Of a stretch of 64,000 nt of DNA, positions 53,743 to 63,126 are shown one piece after another; the stretch's first letter is position 1, and every line of letters begins with the position of its first letter. The stretch covers positions 62,001 through 126,000 of the forward strand of contig NZ_RQYZ01000002.1 of assembly GCF_003932855.1 (NCBI RefSeq), read 5' to 3'. Position numbers and translations under genes: made by a program. The notes beneath the pieces are model-generated. The model did no database searches and was not told the origin of the DNA. It saw only the letters and a program-made list of their open reading frames with translations. The DNA comes from Tessaracoccus sp. OH4464_COT-324 (GTDB taxonomy: Bacteria > Actinomycetota > Actinomycetes > Propionibacteriales > Propionibacteriaceae).

Positions 53743-55266
53743 TCAGCCCTTCCTAAACATGTTGAGCATACGGTGGGTAACGGTGAAGCCACCGAACACG
53801 TTGATAGAGGCGATCAGCACGGCGACGAACGCGATGATCTTGACCATGAGGTTCTCGCTGGCCAACTGTGTCATGGCACCGACCACGATGATCCCGGAGA
53901 TGGCGTTAGTCACGCTCATCAACGGCGTGTGCAGCGCGTGTGTCACGTTCCAGACTACGTAGTAACCCACCACGCAGGCCAGAGCGAACACCCCGAACAA
54001 GGTCACGAAACTGCTGGGCGCCACCGTGAGCAGTGCAATCATCAGGATCGACCCGATCCCAACGACGGCAACCTCCTGCCACCACGGCCTCGGGGGCCTG
54101 CTCTCGACGACCGGCTCAACCACCTTGGCAGGCACCGTGGACGCGGGTGCAGCCGAAACCTGAATCGGTGGCGGCGGAAAGGTAACCTCCCCGTCGCGCG
54201 TGATCGTCATGTTGCGCACCACCTCGTCATCGAAGTCGACCACGAGCTCACCGTCCTTGCCCGGGGTCATCAACTGCAGCGCGTTGACCAAGTTGGTGCC
54301 GTATAGCTGCGATGCCTGACCGGGGAGTCGCGAAACCATATCCGTGTAGCCGATGATGGTGACGCCGTTGCCGGTCTCGTAGGCCTCGCCCGGGCGAGTC
54401 AGCTCGCAGTTTCCTCCGCCCACCGCAGCCAGGTCGACGATGACGCTGCCCGGGCGCATCGTCGCCACCATGTCAGCGGTGATGAGCTTCGGCGACGGCC
54501 GGCCGGGGATGGCGGCCGTCGTAATGATGATGTCGACTTCCTTGGCCTGCTGCGCATACAATTCTGCGGCCTTAGCCGCGTAGTCCGCGCTGGCCTCCTT
54601 CGCATAACCGTCCGAACTCACCCCCTGATCAGCCGCAACGTGCAGGAAGGTTGCCCCCATAGACTCCACCTGCTCTGCGGTCTCCGGGCGCACGTCTGTT
54701 GCCCGCACTATGGCGCCCAACGAGTTAGCAGCGCCAATGGCCGCCAGCCCGGCGACGCCGGTACCTGCAACCAGCACCTTGGCCGGCGGCACCTTGCCGG
54801 CGGCCGTGACCTGACCGGTGAAGAAGCGGCCGAAAGCGTGTGCGGCTTCGATCACCGCCCGGTAACCGGAGATATTGGCCAGCGAGCTGAGCGCATCAAG
54901 GGCCTGGGCTCTTGAGGTGCGGGGCACCATATCCATGCTCAGCGCGGTGATGCCCTGCGCCGCCAGCCTCTCGACCAGCTCAGGATTCTGCCGCGGAGCG
55001 AGGAACGTGATCAGCGTGGCCCCGGCACGCATGCGCTGCAACTGTTCCTGGCTGGGCGCGTTCACCGCGAGCACGATGTCCGCCAGCCAAGGATCGGCCA
55101 CGATCCGCGCGCCCGCTTCCTCGTAGGCGTCGTCGGCAAAAGAGGCGGCCAGCCCGGCACCAGACTCGATCGTCACTTCATAGCCGAGCTTGTTGAGCCC
55201 GGCAACGGATTTCGGCGTAGCGGCCACCCGCGCGTCGCCAATCTCCTTCGGTACACCAATTTCCAT
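53743..55266 (-). CDS. pntA: NAD(P) transhydrogenase alpha subunit
   Basis: 507 residues, the fused E. coli-like PntA: NAD(H)-binding domain I (residues 1-375, [40 protein letters not shown], and the mobile-loop region [14 protein letters not shown]), a Pro/Ala linker (about 370-400), and four membrane helices at the C-terminus. In many actinobacteria this subunit is split in two; here it is one polypeptide. It leads the pntAB operon. Confidence 0.96.
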   Translation of the reverse strand: MEIGVPKEIGDARVAATPKSVAGLNKLGYEVTIESGAGLAASFADDAYEEAGARIVADPWLADIVLAVNAPSQEQLQRMRAGATLITFLAPRQNPELVERLAAQGITALSMDMVPRTSRAQALDALSSLANISGYRAVIEAAHAFGRFFTGQVTAAGKVPPAKVLVAGTGVAGLAAIGAANSLGAIVRATDVRPETAEQVESMGATFLHVAADQGVSSDGYAKEASADYAAKAAELYAQQAKEVDIIITTAAIPGRPSPKLITADMVATMRPGSVIVDLAAVGGGNCELTRPGEAYETGNGVTIIGYTDMVSRLPGQASQLYGTNLVNALQLMTPGKDGELVVDFDDEVVRNMTITRDGEVTFPPPPIQVSAAPASTVPAKVVEPVVESRPPRPWWQEVAVVGIGSILMIALLTVAPSSFVTLFGVFALACVVGYYVVWNVTHALHTPLMSVTNAISGIIVVGAMTQLASENLMVKIIAFVAVLIASINVFGGFTVTHRMLNMFRKG

Positions 55267-55325
55267 GGGTTCACGCTATCGAACCCGTGCCCGCCCCACA
55301 GCCGCAGTGCCCCTTTGTCAGTCCT

Positions 55326-57248
55326 TCAGGGTGCACCGCGCAGCCTGCGCAGCGCGTCACAGGCCACCTCCAGGCTGCTGGTGGGCCAAAAACCGGGCAT
55401 CGATTTGAGCAAAAAGGAGCCGTAGCGGGCGGTGACGACCCGGGGGTCGAGCACCGCGACCACGCCACGGTCCTCCCTGCGACGAATCAACCTCCCGGCT
55501 CCCTGCGCCAACAGCAGTGCAGCATGCGTAGCAGAAACCGACATGAAACCATTTCCCCCCGCCTCATCCACGGCCTTGGCCCGCGCCTGCATCAATGGAT
55601 CGTCAGGGCGAGGAAATGGGATCTTCTCAATAATGACCAGCTGGCAGGTGTCCCCCGGCACATCAACGCCTTGCCACAGCGACAGCGTGCCGAAGAGGCT
55701 GGTTTCCGGTTCCGCCGCGAAGCGTTTCGTGAGCTCCGCCAATTGCGCATCGCCCTGGCAAAAAATGGTGCAGCTCGGCAGCTCCTTTCGCACGTACTCG
55801 GCGGCTTCCGTCGCGGAACGCCGCGAGGCGAACAGGGCCAACGTGCGCCCACCCGCCGCCCACACCAACTCGGCGATCTGGGCCTTAGCCTGAGCCGACA
55901 GACCGTCACGTCCCGGGCGAGGCAGGCTGCGCGCAACATAGAGGATCCCCTGCCTTCGGTAGTCAAATGGGGAGCCAACGTCGAGCCCCCGCCACTCCAA
56001 ATCCGACGGCAACAGTCCGACGGAGCGGGCCACCGCGTCAAAGTTTCCGCCCAGCGACAGCGTGGCCGAGGTGAGCACCGTGGTGGTTTCGGCGAAGACA
56101 TGCTCGCGCAGGAGACCGGAAACTCGTAGTGGCGCCACGTACGCACTTGGTTCGTCTCCCCCGCCCACCCAGACAACGTCGGCGTCCGCCAACCCCGCGA
56201 TCCGCTCGGCCACGTCGAACACCTCCCGGACGGCACCGGCGGCCTGCGTCTTCTCCGGGTCCTCCCGGCTCGAACCAACTGAGCTGGCCACCTGCCGCGC
56301 GAGATCGCGCACCTGGGCTGCCGCACGGGCCACCGGGTGTTCTGCGTCCTCGATGCGGCCCTGTTCTGCTTCGTCGAGCGCCTCGGCGAGCAGATCAGCC
56401 GCCCCGAGGAAATCCGCGCCCAAGTCGTCGTTGATATGGTCCAGGCAGCGCCGGGCTGCCCGCTCGATGATCCCGGGGGTCAGTTCGTCTGTGGCCGCGT
56501 TGGTGATCCGAGACACGAGTTCGTGGGCCTCATCGATAATCAGCGCGTCGTGCTCAGGCAGCGCGGTGCCCCCGTGCATGGCGTCGATAGCAAGCAGTGC
56601 ATGGTTGGTGACCACCAGGTCTGCGTTGCGCGCCCGCTCCCGTGAGAGCTCGACCAGGCACTCGTCGTAGAATGGGCAGGCAGTTCCCAGGCATTCCCTC
56701 GGCGGCATCGAAACTTGCTGCCAGGCGCGATCGGTATGGGCGGGGGCCTGGTCACGTTCGCCCGTCCCGCTCAAGTTGACTTCCTCCTCCGCCCACTCCC
56801 GCAGCCTGACTACCTCCGCGCCGACCCCGGAGGCGGATTCCAGAGCTGCGGCACCCAGGAGGGAATCCTGTCCGGGCTGCACCCCGTCGCGCACCTTGTA
56901 GAGACATGCGTAATTGGATCGCCCCTTGAGCACGGCTGTACTCGGCCTGACTCCAAGCGAAGCGTGAACAGCGTCCACGGCCAACGGGATATCCTTCTCC
57001 GCCAGCTGGGTTTGCAGCGCGAGGGTGGCGGTCGCCACGACGATCCGCTCACCGTGCTTGACCGCCCGTCGCAGCGCCGGCACCAGGTAACCCAGCGACT
57101 TTCCCGTCCCCGTCCCTGCCTGCACCATCAGGTGCTTGCCGCTGACCAGGGCCTCGTCAATGGCCTCAGCCATCGCGTACTGCCCGGGACGGTCCTCCCC
57201 GCCCAGCCGCCGAACTGCGGCAGAGAGGATCTCGACACTATCGGGCAT
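55326..57248 (-). CDS. dinG: ATP-dependent DNA helicase, DinG/XPD family
   Basis: 640 residues, superfamily 2 iron-sulfur helicase. Walker A is VQAGTGTGKSLGYLVPA near residue 40. Four cysteines of the Fe-S cluster lie at NYACLYKV and ECLGTACPFYDECL (about 105-200). The DEAH box is LIIDEAHELV near 240. The C-terminal RecA fold has FGTLSLWQGVDVPGD and the motif VI region QGAGRLIRRREDRG. It unwinds 5'-tailed, R-loop or G4 structures. It overlaps the end of hflX by 11 nt, ending the miaA-dapF-hflX-dinG run. Confidence 0.93.
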   Translation of the reverse strand: MPDSVEILSAAVRRLGGEDRPGQYAMAEAIDEALVSGKHLMVQAGTGTGKSLGYLVPALRRAVKHGERIVVATATLALQTQLAEKDIPLAVDAVHASLGVRPSTAVLKGRSNYACLYKVRDGVQPGQDSLLGAAALESASGVGAEVVRLREWAEEEVNLSGTGERDQAPAHTDRAWQQVSMPPRECLGTACPFYDECLVELSRERARNADLVVTNHALLAIDAMHGGTALPEHDALIIDEAHELVSRITNAATDELTPGIIERAARRCLDHINDDLGADFLGAADLLAEALDEAEQGRIEDAEHPVARAAAQVRDLARQVASSVGSSREDPEKTQAAGAVREVFDVAERIAGLADADVVWVGGGDEPSAYVAPLRVSGLLREHVFAETTTVLTSATLSLGGNFDAVARSVGLLPSDLEWRGLDVGSPFDYRRQGILYVARSLPRPGRDGLSAQAKAQIAELVWAAGGRTLALFASRRSATEAAEYVRKELPSCTIFCQGDAQLAELTKRFAAEPETSLFGTLSLWQGVDVPGDTCQLVIIEKIPFPRPDDPLMQARAKAVDEAGGNGFMSVSATHAALLLAQGAGRLIRRREDRGVVAVLDPRVVTARYGSFLLKSMPGFWPTSSLEVACDALRRLRGAP

Positions 57249-58632
57249 AGGCGCTGAGCTCGTCGGCCAAATTCGCCCGCACCCGGCCGACGAAATGGGT
57301 GCCGTCCGCCCGATGTTCCAGGCTGGTAATCAACGCCTCCTTGTGGATGCGATCCACAAGGTCGCCTCGACTGTACGGGATCAGCGCGTTGATGTGGGTC
57401 TCGGGTTGCGGCAACCGTCGGTCGACTGCTGACAGCAACTCCGGTATGCCCGCGCCCGTCCGTGCCGACGTGACCACCGCCCCCGGGTGGTTCGCGCGCA
57501 AAATGAGCAGAGCGTCCTCGCCCGCCAGGTCGGCTTTGTTGAAGACCAACAGTTCCGGTAGCTCGCCGGCACCGATCTCGACCAGCACCTCGCGAACGGC
57601 GCGGATCTGGCCTGCGGGGTCGGGGTCGGAGGCGTCAACGACGTGCAGCAGCAAATCAGCCTCCACGGACTCCTCCAGCGTGGACCGGAAGGCCTCCACC
57701 AGATCGTGCGGCAGGTGGCGCACGAAGCCCACGGTGTCGGTGAGGGTGTAGACCCTCCCATCAGCCGTTTGGGTGCGGCGCGTGGTGGGATCCAGGGTGG
57801 CGAACAAGGCGTCCTCCACCAGCACGCCGGCGCCCGTGAGCCGGTTCAGCAGCGAAGACTTACCCGCGTTGGTGTAGCCGACGATGGCCACGCTGGGCAC
57901 CTGGTTGCGCTTCCGCTCAGCGCGCTTGGCGGCCCGGTGCTGATCCATCTCGCGCAGCTTGCGCCTCAACTGAGCTATCCGGGCTCCGATGCGTCGGCGA
58001 TCGGTCTCGATGCGCGTCTCGCCGGGCCCGCGACCGCCGATACCCGCGCCCCCGGCGGCTCGGCCACCGGCCTGACGGGACAGATTGCCACCCCAACCGC
58101 GCAGCCGCTGCTTCAGGTAGTTGAGCTGAGCCATCTCGACCTGAGCCTTGCCCTCGGCCGATTTGGCGTGCTGGGCAAAGATGTCCAGGATGAGGCCGGT
58201 GCGATCGATCACCTTCACCCCGATGCGATCCTCCAAGTTGCGCAGCTGGGCGGGCTCCAGCTCACCGTCGCAGATCACCGTGTCCGCGCCGGTCGCGAGC
58301 ACCACTTCCTTGATCTCCGCGACCTTCCCACTACCTACGTAGGTCGCGGGATCGGGTGTTGACCGACGCTGCACAAGCGCGTCGAGGACCTGCGAGCCGG
58401 CTGTTTCGCTCAGCAGCTTCAGTTCGGCCATCGCGTTGTCCGCGTCCGTCTGCGTGCCCGAGGTCCATACGCTGACCAGCACGACCCGTTCCAGCCGCAG
58501 CTGCCGATACTCGACATCCGAGATGTCCTCCAGCTCAGTCGACAGACCCGCCACGCGTCGGAGCGCGTGGCGGTCGGCGAGTTCGTCTTGGTCGCCGTCA
58601 AAGGAGCGGTGTTCGGTGTCGTTGTCAGTCAT
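57238..58632 (-). CDS. hflX: Ribosome-associated GTPase HflX
   Basis: 464 residues. An N-terminal HflX domain (ATYVGSGKVAEIKE near 110), a glycine-rich linker (GGAGIGGRGPGETRIETDRR, about 200-220) and a coiled helix precede the GTPase domain: G1 VGYTNAGKSS near 265, G3 DTVGFVRHLP near 318, G4 NKAD near 384, G5 SARTG near 415. It splits stalled 70S ribosomes in stress. The ATG at 58632 lacks a strong Shine-Dalgarno sequence. Confidence 0.95.
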   Translation of the reverse strand: MTDNDTEHRSFDGDQDELADRHALRRVAGLSTELEDISDVEYRQLRLERVVLVSVWTSGTQTDADNAMAELKLLSETAGSQVLDALVQRRSTPDPATYVGSGKVAEIKEVVLATGADTVICDGELEPAQLRNLEDRIGVKVIDRTGLILDIFAQHAKSAEGKAQVEMAQLNYLKQRLRGWGGNLSRQAGGRAAGGAGIGGRGPGETRIETDRRRIGARIAQLRRKLREMDQHRAAKRAERKRNQVPSVAIVGYTNAGKSSLLNRLTGAGVLVEDALFATLDPTTRRTQTADGRVYTLTDTVGFVRHLPHDLVEAFRSTLEESVEADLLLHVVDASDPDPAGQIRAVREVLVEIGAGELPELLVFNKADLAGEDALLILRANHPGAVVTSARTGAGIPELLSAVDRRLPQPETHINALIPYSRGDLVDRIHKEALITSLEHRADGTHFVGRVRANLADELSAYAR

Positions 58633-58697
58633 GATGTGCCAATTCTCTCAGCCTGGCAGCCCAGCCCCAAAGCGCGCCACCAGCTCGGTGGAAAACC

Positions 58698-59510
58698 TCA
58701 AAGTAGGAAGTCGCCACGCCCCACAATCACTGCCGGGCCTTCGAGCATCGTCGTGCCTGCCACGAACTCCACCTTGAGCGTGCCGCCGGGCACCCGGACA
58801 ACCACCGCTTCCGGCCAGCCGTGGAACTCCCGGTACGCTGATGCCGCCGCCACGACACCCGTGCCGCAGCTCTCCGTTTCGCCGACGCCTCGCTCGAAAA
58901 CTCGCATGGTGAGTTGCCCCGGGCCGTCCACAGTCACAAACTCCAGGTTGACGCCGTTCGGAAACCGGTCTTCGGGTTGCCACGTCGGCGCCTCGCTCAG
59001 CGTAAGCCCTTCCAGTACCTCCGCAGAAACGAAACTAACAGCGTGCGGGTTGCCCACATCGACTGGGTGGGCCGCGAAGCTGTGGCCGTCGACGCGCACG
59101 GTCACTGGGTCGGGCTCAAAGCTAGCCGGACCGATCTCGACCGCGACGTCCCCGCCCAGTCGCACCGTCACCCGCTTGAGGCCGGCGCGGGTGGCCACGG
59201 AGAACTCTGGCTGATCGACGTAGCCACGGTGCAGCAGGTAGGCGACAAACACGCGCAGCCCGTTGCCGCACATCTCTGCGATCGAGCCGTCGGCGTTTCG
59301 ATAGTCCATGAACCAGAGATCAGGGTCCCCCGTCCACTCCGGGATCCGCCCGGCACGCACGACGCGGATCACGCCGTCTGCCCCAATTCCCCCGCGCCGA
59401 TCCGTGAACGCCCGCACCTGTTCCTCACTGAGCTTCCGGCCACCCTCGTGGTCATCGAGCAGGATGAAATCGTTTCTGGTGCCGTGGCCCTTGTGGAAGC
59501 TGAATCCCAT
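58698..59510 (-). CDS. dapF: Diaminopimelate epimerase
   Basis: 270 residues. It interconverts LL- and meso-diaminopimelate for lysine and peptidoglycan. The two catalytic cysteines are in EMCGNGLRVF (about residue 80) and ESCGTGVVAA (about 215), each in a mirror-image half. ATG 59510 follows AGGAAA. It sits 18 nt after the miaA stop, in one operon, the standard actinobacterial arrangement. Confidence 0.96.
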   Translation of the reverse strand: MGFSFHKGHGTRNDFILLDDHEGGRKLSEEQVRAFTDRRGGIGADGVIRVVRAGRIPEWTGDPDLWFMDYRNADGSIAEMCGNGLRVFVAYLLHRGYVDQPEFSVATRAGLKRVTVRLGGDVAVEIGPASFEPDPVTVRVDGHSFAAHPVDVGNPHAVSFVSAEVLEGLTLSEAPTWQPEDRFPNGVNLEFVTVDGPGQLTMRVFERGVGETESCGTGVVAAASAYREFHGWPEAVVVRVPGGTLKVEFVAGTTMLEGPAVIVGRGDFLL

Positions 59511-59528
59511 GAGTTTTCCTAACCTCGC

Positions 59529-60446
59529 CTATGCGAAGTCTAGGGCAGCGAGGATCGTTTCGACGTTGTCCTTCGCATCCGCCTGCAGCCAGATGATGCG
59601 CGGGTCGCGGCGATACCACCCGAGCTGTTTACGGAAGAACCGCTTGGTGGCTCGCGCCACGGCATCGCGGCTTTCGTCCTCGCTGATGCGCCCGTCCAGG
59701 TAGTCGATCACCTGACGGTAGCCAATGGCCCGCGACGCAGTGCGGCCCGCGCGCAGCCCTCGCCCGAGCAGAGCACTGACCTCGGCCACGAGTCCTTCGG
59801 CCCACATCGCGGACACCCTGTCGGTTATCCGTTGATCGAGGACCGCGCGCTCCATCGTCAGGCCGAACTGGTGAACGTTCTCGATCGCATACGTCCATTC
59901 GGGCAGCGACGCGCTGTGACTGCCCGTCAGCTCCGCCACCTCCAGCGCGCGCACGATCCGGCGCGCGTTACCGGGTTCGATCCTGGCCGCCGACTCCGGC
60001 GCAGTCTCGCGCAACCGTTCGTGGAGCGCCTCGACCCCGATACGTTGCAACTCCGCCTCCCATCGCGCCCGCACTTCGGCGTCGGAACCGGGAAACTCGA
60101 ACTCGTCGACGATGGCGCGGGTGTACAGCGCGGAACCGCCCACGACGATGGGGACCCCGTTGCGCGCCCGGACATCGGCGATGGCGGCCCTGGCCAGCCG
60201 CTGGAACTCGGCCACCGAGGCGGACTCGGTCACCTCCATGAAGTCGATGAGGTGATGCACCACCCCTCTGCGTTCGGCTTGCGTCGGTTTGGCCGTCCCG
60301 ATGTCCATGCCCCGGTAGACGAGCATGGAGTCCGCGTTGACCACTTCAGCGAGTGTCCCCCTGCTGACCAACGCCAGGGCGACGTCCACCGCAAGCTTGG
60401 ACTTTCCGCTCGCGGTCGGGCCCACGATGACGATCACCGGCTGCAT
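59529..60446 (-). CDS. miaA: tRNA dimethylallyltransferase
   Basis: 305 residues. It prenylates A37 of tRNAs reading U-starting codons; MiaB then methylthiolates the product. P-loop VGPTASGKSKLAVD near residue 10, DSMLVYRGMDIGTAKP near 42, and the tRNA-binding RAIGYRQVIDYL near 235. ATG 60446 is chosen because AAGGAGG lies 5 nt upstream; a longer frame starts at 60557 inside the opposing promoter region and is not credible. Confidence 0.95.
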   Translation of the reverse strand: MQPVIVIVGPTASGKSKLAVDVALALVSRGTLAEVVNADSMLVYRGMDIGTAKPTQAERRGVVHHLIDFMEVTESASVAEFQRLARAAIADVRARNGVPIVVGGSALYTRAIVDEFEFPGSDAEVRARWEAELQRIGVEALHERLRETAPESAARIEPGNARRIVRALEVAELTGSHSASLPEWTYAIENVHQFGLTMERAVLDQRITDRVSAMWAEGLVAEVSALLGRGLRAGRTASRAIGYRQVIDYLDGRISEDESRDAVARATKRFFRKQLGWYRRDPRIIWLQADAKDNVETILAALDFA

Positions 60447-60528
60447 CTCAGCCTCCTTCCGGCGCGGTACTAGATATTGAACAGTTTTCTTGACAATCTT
60501 GAGGTACAACCAACGAAAGGAGGCAAGC

Positions 60529-60711
60529 ATGGGAATGCTTGACGGTATCGGCGACAAGATCGCTCAAAACGCTGACGCGCTCAAGGCTGGCGTCGACAAG
60601 GTGGGCGACGCCATCGACGAGAAGACCGGTGGCAAGTTCGCAGACAAGGTCGACCAGGCCCAGGACTTCGCCAAGCAGCAGATCGACAAGGCCGCCAACA
60701 AGCAGCCCTGA
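60529..60711 (+). CDS. Small MT0933-type antitoxin-like protein
   Basis: 60 residues, charged and helical: MGMLDGIGDKIAQ, AIDEKTGGKFADKVDQAQDF and KQQIDKAANKQP. The core DEKTGGKxADKVDxAQD is the signature of the actinobacterial MT0933 family, annotated as putative antitoxins. AAAGGAGG lies 5 nt upstream. No toxin-like gene is adjacent; miaA is divergent and miaB convergent, so a two-gene TA system is unsupported. A TTGACA sequence at 60490-60495 may be part of its promoter, although no -10 box is at the right distance. Confidence 0.8.
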   Translation: MGMLDGIGDKIAQNADALKAGVDKVGDAIDEKTGGKFADKVDQAQDFAKQQIDKAANKQP

Positions 60712-62160
60712 TCAGGGTCTGCGCAGGCTGGGCATGCCGAGCCCGATTCCCACGGGCTTGGGCTCGGCGATGCTCTCCGCCCAGGCGTCCCCGCCACGCG
60801 TCCTCCTCAGATTGCTGGGCAGCAGGTCGGAGTTGAGGTGGTGGGGTGCCGCGTATGTGATGCGCGCCGTAGCGATGTCGCCCGGACGCGGGCGCTCGTC
60901 CGGGTCGACCGCCACATGCACCAGCCGATTGTCCCGGGCCCGGCCGCTCATCCGGTTCGTTTCCGCGTCTTTGCGACCCTCGCCCACCGCGAACATCACC
61001 TCGACGTCCTGACCTTCCAGTTTTCGGTTTTCTGCCCACGCGATCTCGTCCACGAGCCGTACCAGGCGTTCGTAGCGCTCCTGCACGACGGGCTTGGGCA
61101 CCTGGTTTGGCATCGTCGCCGCGGGGGTGCCCGGCCTGATCGAGTATTGGAAGGTGAAGGCAGCAGAGAACCGCGACTGCTCAACCACCCGGAGGGTTTC
61201 TTCGAAGTCCGCCTCCGTCTCGCCGGGGAAGCCGACGATGATGTCCGTGGTGATGGCCGCGTGTGGCATTGCCTCGCGCACCCTGGAGAGGATGCCCAGG
61301 AACCGCTCGCTGCGGTAGGAGCGACGCATCGCCTTGAGGACGGAGTCCGATCCCGACTGCAGCGGCATGTGCAGGCTGGGCATCACGTTGTGTGTCTCGG
61401 CCATGGCGGCGATCACGTCGTCGGTGAAGTCCTTCGGGTGCGGCGACGTGAACCGGACTCGCTCCAGCCCGTCGATCTCACCGCATGCCCGGAGTAGCTT
61501 CGCAAACGCCTGACGGTCGCCGAACTCGACCCCGTAGGCGTTCACGTTCTGCCCGAGCAGGGTGATCTCCTGCACCCCTTGGTCGACGAGCATCCGAACC
61601 TCGGCGAGGATGTCCCCCGGGCGACGATCGTTCTCCTTGCCCCGCAGCTGCGGGACGATGCAGAACGTGCAGGTGTTGTTGCACCCGACGGAGATCGACA
61701 CCCAGCCCGAGTACGGAGACTCTCTGCGGCTGGGCAGGTTGGACGGGAAAGTTTCGAGCGCCTCCTTGATCTCCACCTGAGACTTGCGCTCGATGCGGGC
61801 TCTTTCCAGCAACACCGGGAGCGCACCGACGTTGTGCGTGCCGAAGACGACATCCACCCAAGGCGCTTTGCGCACGATGGTGTCTCGGTCTTTCTGCGCC
61901 ATGCAGCCGCCCACGGCGATCTGCATCTCGGGACGCCGTTCTTTGATGGCAGCCATGTGTCCCAGGTTGCCGTAGAGCCGGTTGTCGGCGTTCTCGCGCA
62001 CCGCACAGGTGTTGAACACGACGATGTCCGCCCCCGCAGAGGGGCCCTCGCCCTGGGCTCGCACGAAACCGGCCTCCTCCAGCAAGCCCGAGATCCGTTC
62101 GGAGTCGTGCACGTTCATCTGGCACCCGTAGGTGATCACGTGGTAGCTGCGCTCAGTCAT
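60712..62160 (-). CDS. miaB: tRNA-2-methylthio-N6-dimethylallyladenosine synthase
   Basis: 482 residues, radical SAM methylthiotransferase. The N-terminal UPF0004 domain supplies cluster cysteines ([34 protein letters not shown]), the radical SAM cluster is [13 protein letters not shown] near residue 163, and a TRAM domain follows (about 385-445). It completes ms2i6A37 on tRNA after MiaA. ATG 62160 fits a nearly leaderless mRNA, with TAGAGT 9 nt upstream at 62170-62175. Its stop codon abuts the stop of the convergent MT0933-type gene. Confidence 0.95.
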   Translation of the reverse strand: MTERSYHVITYGCQMNVHDSERISGLLEEAGFVRAQGEGPSAGADIVVFNTCAVRENADNRLYGNLGHMAAIKERRPEMQIAVGGCMAQKDRDTIVRKAPWVDVVFGTHNVGALPVLLERARIERKSQVEIKEALETFPSNLPSRRESPYSGWVSISVGCNNTCTFCIVPQLRGKENDRRPGDILAEVRMLVDQGVQEITLLGQNVNAYGVEFGDRQAFAKLLRACGEIDGLERVRFTSPHPKDFTDDVIAAMAETHNVMPSLHMPLQSGSDSVLKAMRRSYRSERFLGILSRVREAMPHAAITTDIIVGFPGETEADFEETLRVVEQSRFSAAFTFQYSIRPGTPAATMPNQVPKPVVQERYERLVRLVDEIAWAENRKLEGQDVEVMFAVGEGRKDAETNRMSGRARDNRLVHVAVDPDERPRPGDIATARITYAAPHHLNSDLLPSNLRRTRGGDAWAESIAEPKPVGIGLGMPSLRRP

Positions 62161-62234
62161 AACCACGCAACTCTAACTGCGCTTCCCGTTTCGATCCAAC
62201 GAGAGGTTGTCTCGAAGTGACCCATCCGCGGATA

Positions 62235-62240
62235 TAGGCT
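62235..62240 (+). promoter_or_regulatory. -10 box TAGGCT of the epimerase-like gene
   Basis: TAGGCT lies 7 nt before ATG 62248 with no Shine-Dalgarno sequence, indicating a leaderless message. Confidence 0.6.
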
Positions 62241-62247
62241 TTCCGCC

Positions 62248-63126
62248 ATGAGGATTCTACCGACTGGCACGCAGTACGAGATCAGAGCCGGCCACACCAC
62301 CGCAGTCGTCGGCGAGGTGGGCGCAACCCTGCGCAGCTTTCGGGTTCGCGATCGCGAGATCCTGGCGACCTATTCCGACGATGAGCCATTCTCTCCTTGG
62401 CGGGGCACCACCCTGACTCCGTGGCCAAACCGGATCCGCGACGGCAGATACGTTTTCGACGGCGTGGAGTATCGGCTGCCCATCAACGAGCACGAGCGCA
62501 ACTGTGCGCTGCATGGGCTGGGGCACGCCGTGGAGTGGAGGTTGCTGCATCGCCAACCGGATAGCGTGTCGTTGGCGACGGTCATCTACCCCCAGCCCGG
62601 GTGGGCCGGGTGCCTCAGGATGGAAATCACCTACTCCGTGCGGGGTGACGCCCTGTCGGTGGAGCATGAGGCGAGCAACGTGGGAGAAATCACCGTGCCC
62701 TACGGTTATGGAGCCCACCCCTACTTCGCCTTTGATGATTTGGCGAAAGTTTCGCTCTCGCTGCCCTTCCAGAAGCAGCTGCTGGTCGACAACCGACTAC
62801 TTCCTAAGCGGATTGACGAGTTGGAAACCCAATTCGATTTTCGGGCGCCCCATAAGATCGGCGATGTCAGCTTCGACACTGCTTTCACCGAGGGGCCGAA
62901 GGACTGGGAGATCCGGCTTGCGGCACCCAGCCACACGGTCACGGTGTGGGCTGACCAGCACCATCCTTGGGCTCAGCTGCATTCACCCGAGGACAGGACC
63001 TCGTTGGCCGTCGAGCCGATGACCTGCGGACCGGATGCATTCAATGATGGCCCGACGAGGGGCGACCTGGTGCAGCTCGCGCCCGGCCAGTCCTTCGCTG
63101 GGCGCTGGGGCGTTCGGGTTCGTTAG
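62248..63126 (+). CDS. Aldose 1-epimerase-like protein (galactose mutarotase fold)
   Basis: 292 residues, GalM/YeaD-like beta-sandwich. NRIRDGRYVFDGVEYRLPIN near residue 60, HGLGHAVEW near 89 (first His), and GYGAHPYFAF near 156 (second His) mark the sugar site; the general-base Glu is expected in SLAVEPMTCGPDAFN near 250. Members interconvert sugar anomers; the substrate is not readable. It might help galactose use together with gnpA, though it is 15 kb away. Its last 4 nt overlap the convergent rny gene. Confidence 0.85.
   Translation: MRILPTGTQYEIRAGHTTAVVGEVGATLRSFRVRDREILATYSDDEPFSPWRGTTLTPWPNRIRDGRYVFDGVEYRLPINEHERNCALHGLGHAVEWRLLHRQPDSVSLATVIYPQPGWAGCLRMEITYSVRGDALSVEHEASNVGEITVPYGYGAHPYFAFDDLAKVSLSLPFQKQLLVDNRLLPKRIDELETQFDFRAPHKIGDVSFDTAFTEGPKDWEIRLAAPSHTVTVWADQHHPWAQLHSPEDRTSLAVEPMTCGPDAFNDGPTRGDLVQLAPGQSFAGRWGVRVR

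Noticed and set aside
60472-60711. Toxin-antitoxin operon around the MT0933-type gene
   Set aside because: Neighbours are miaA and miaB on the other strand; there is no space for a toxin.
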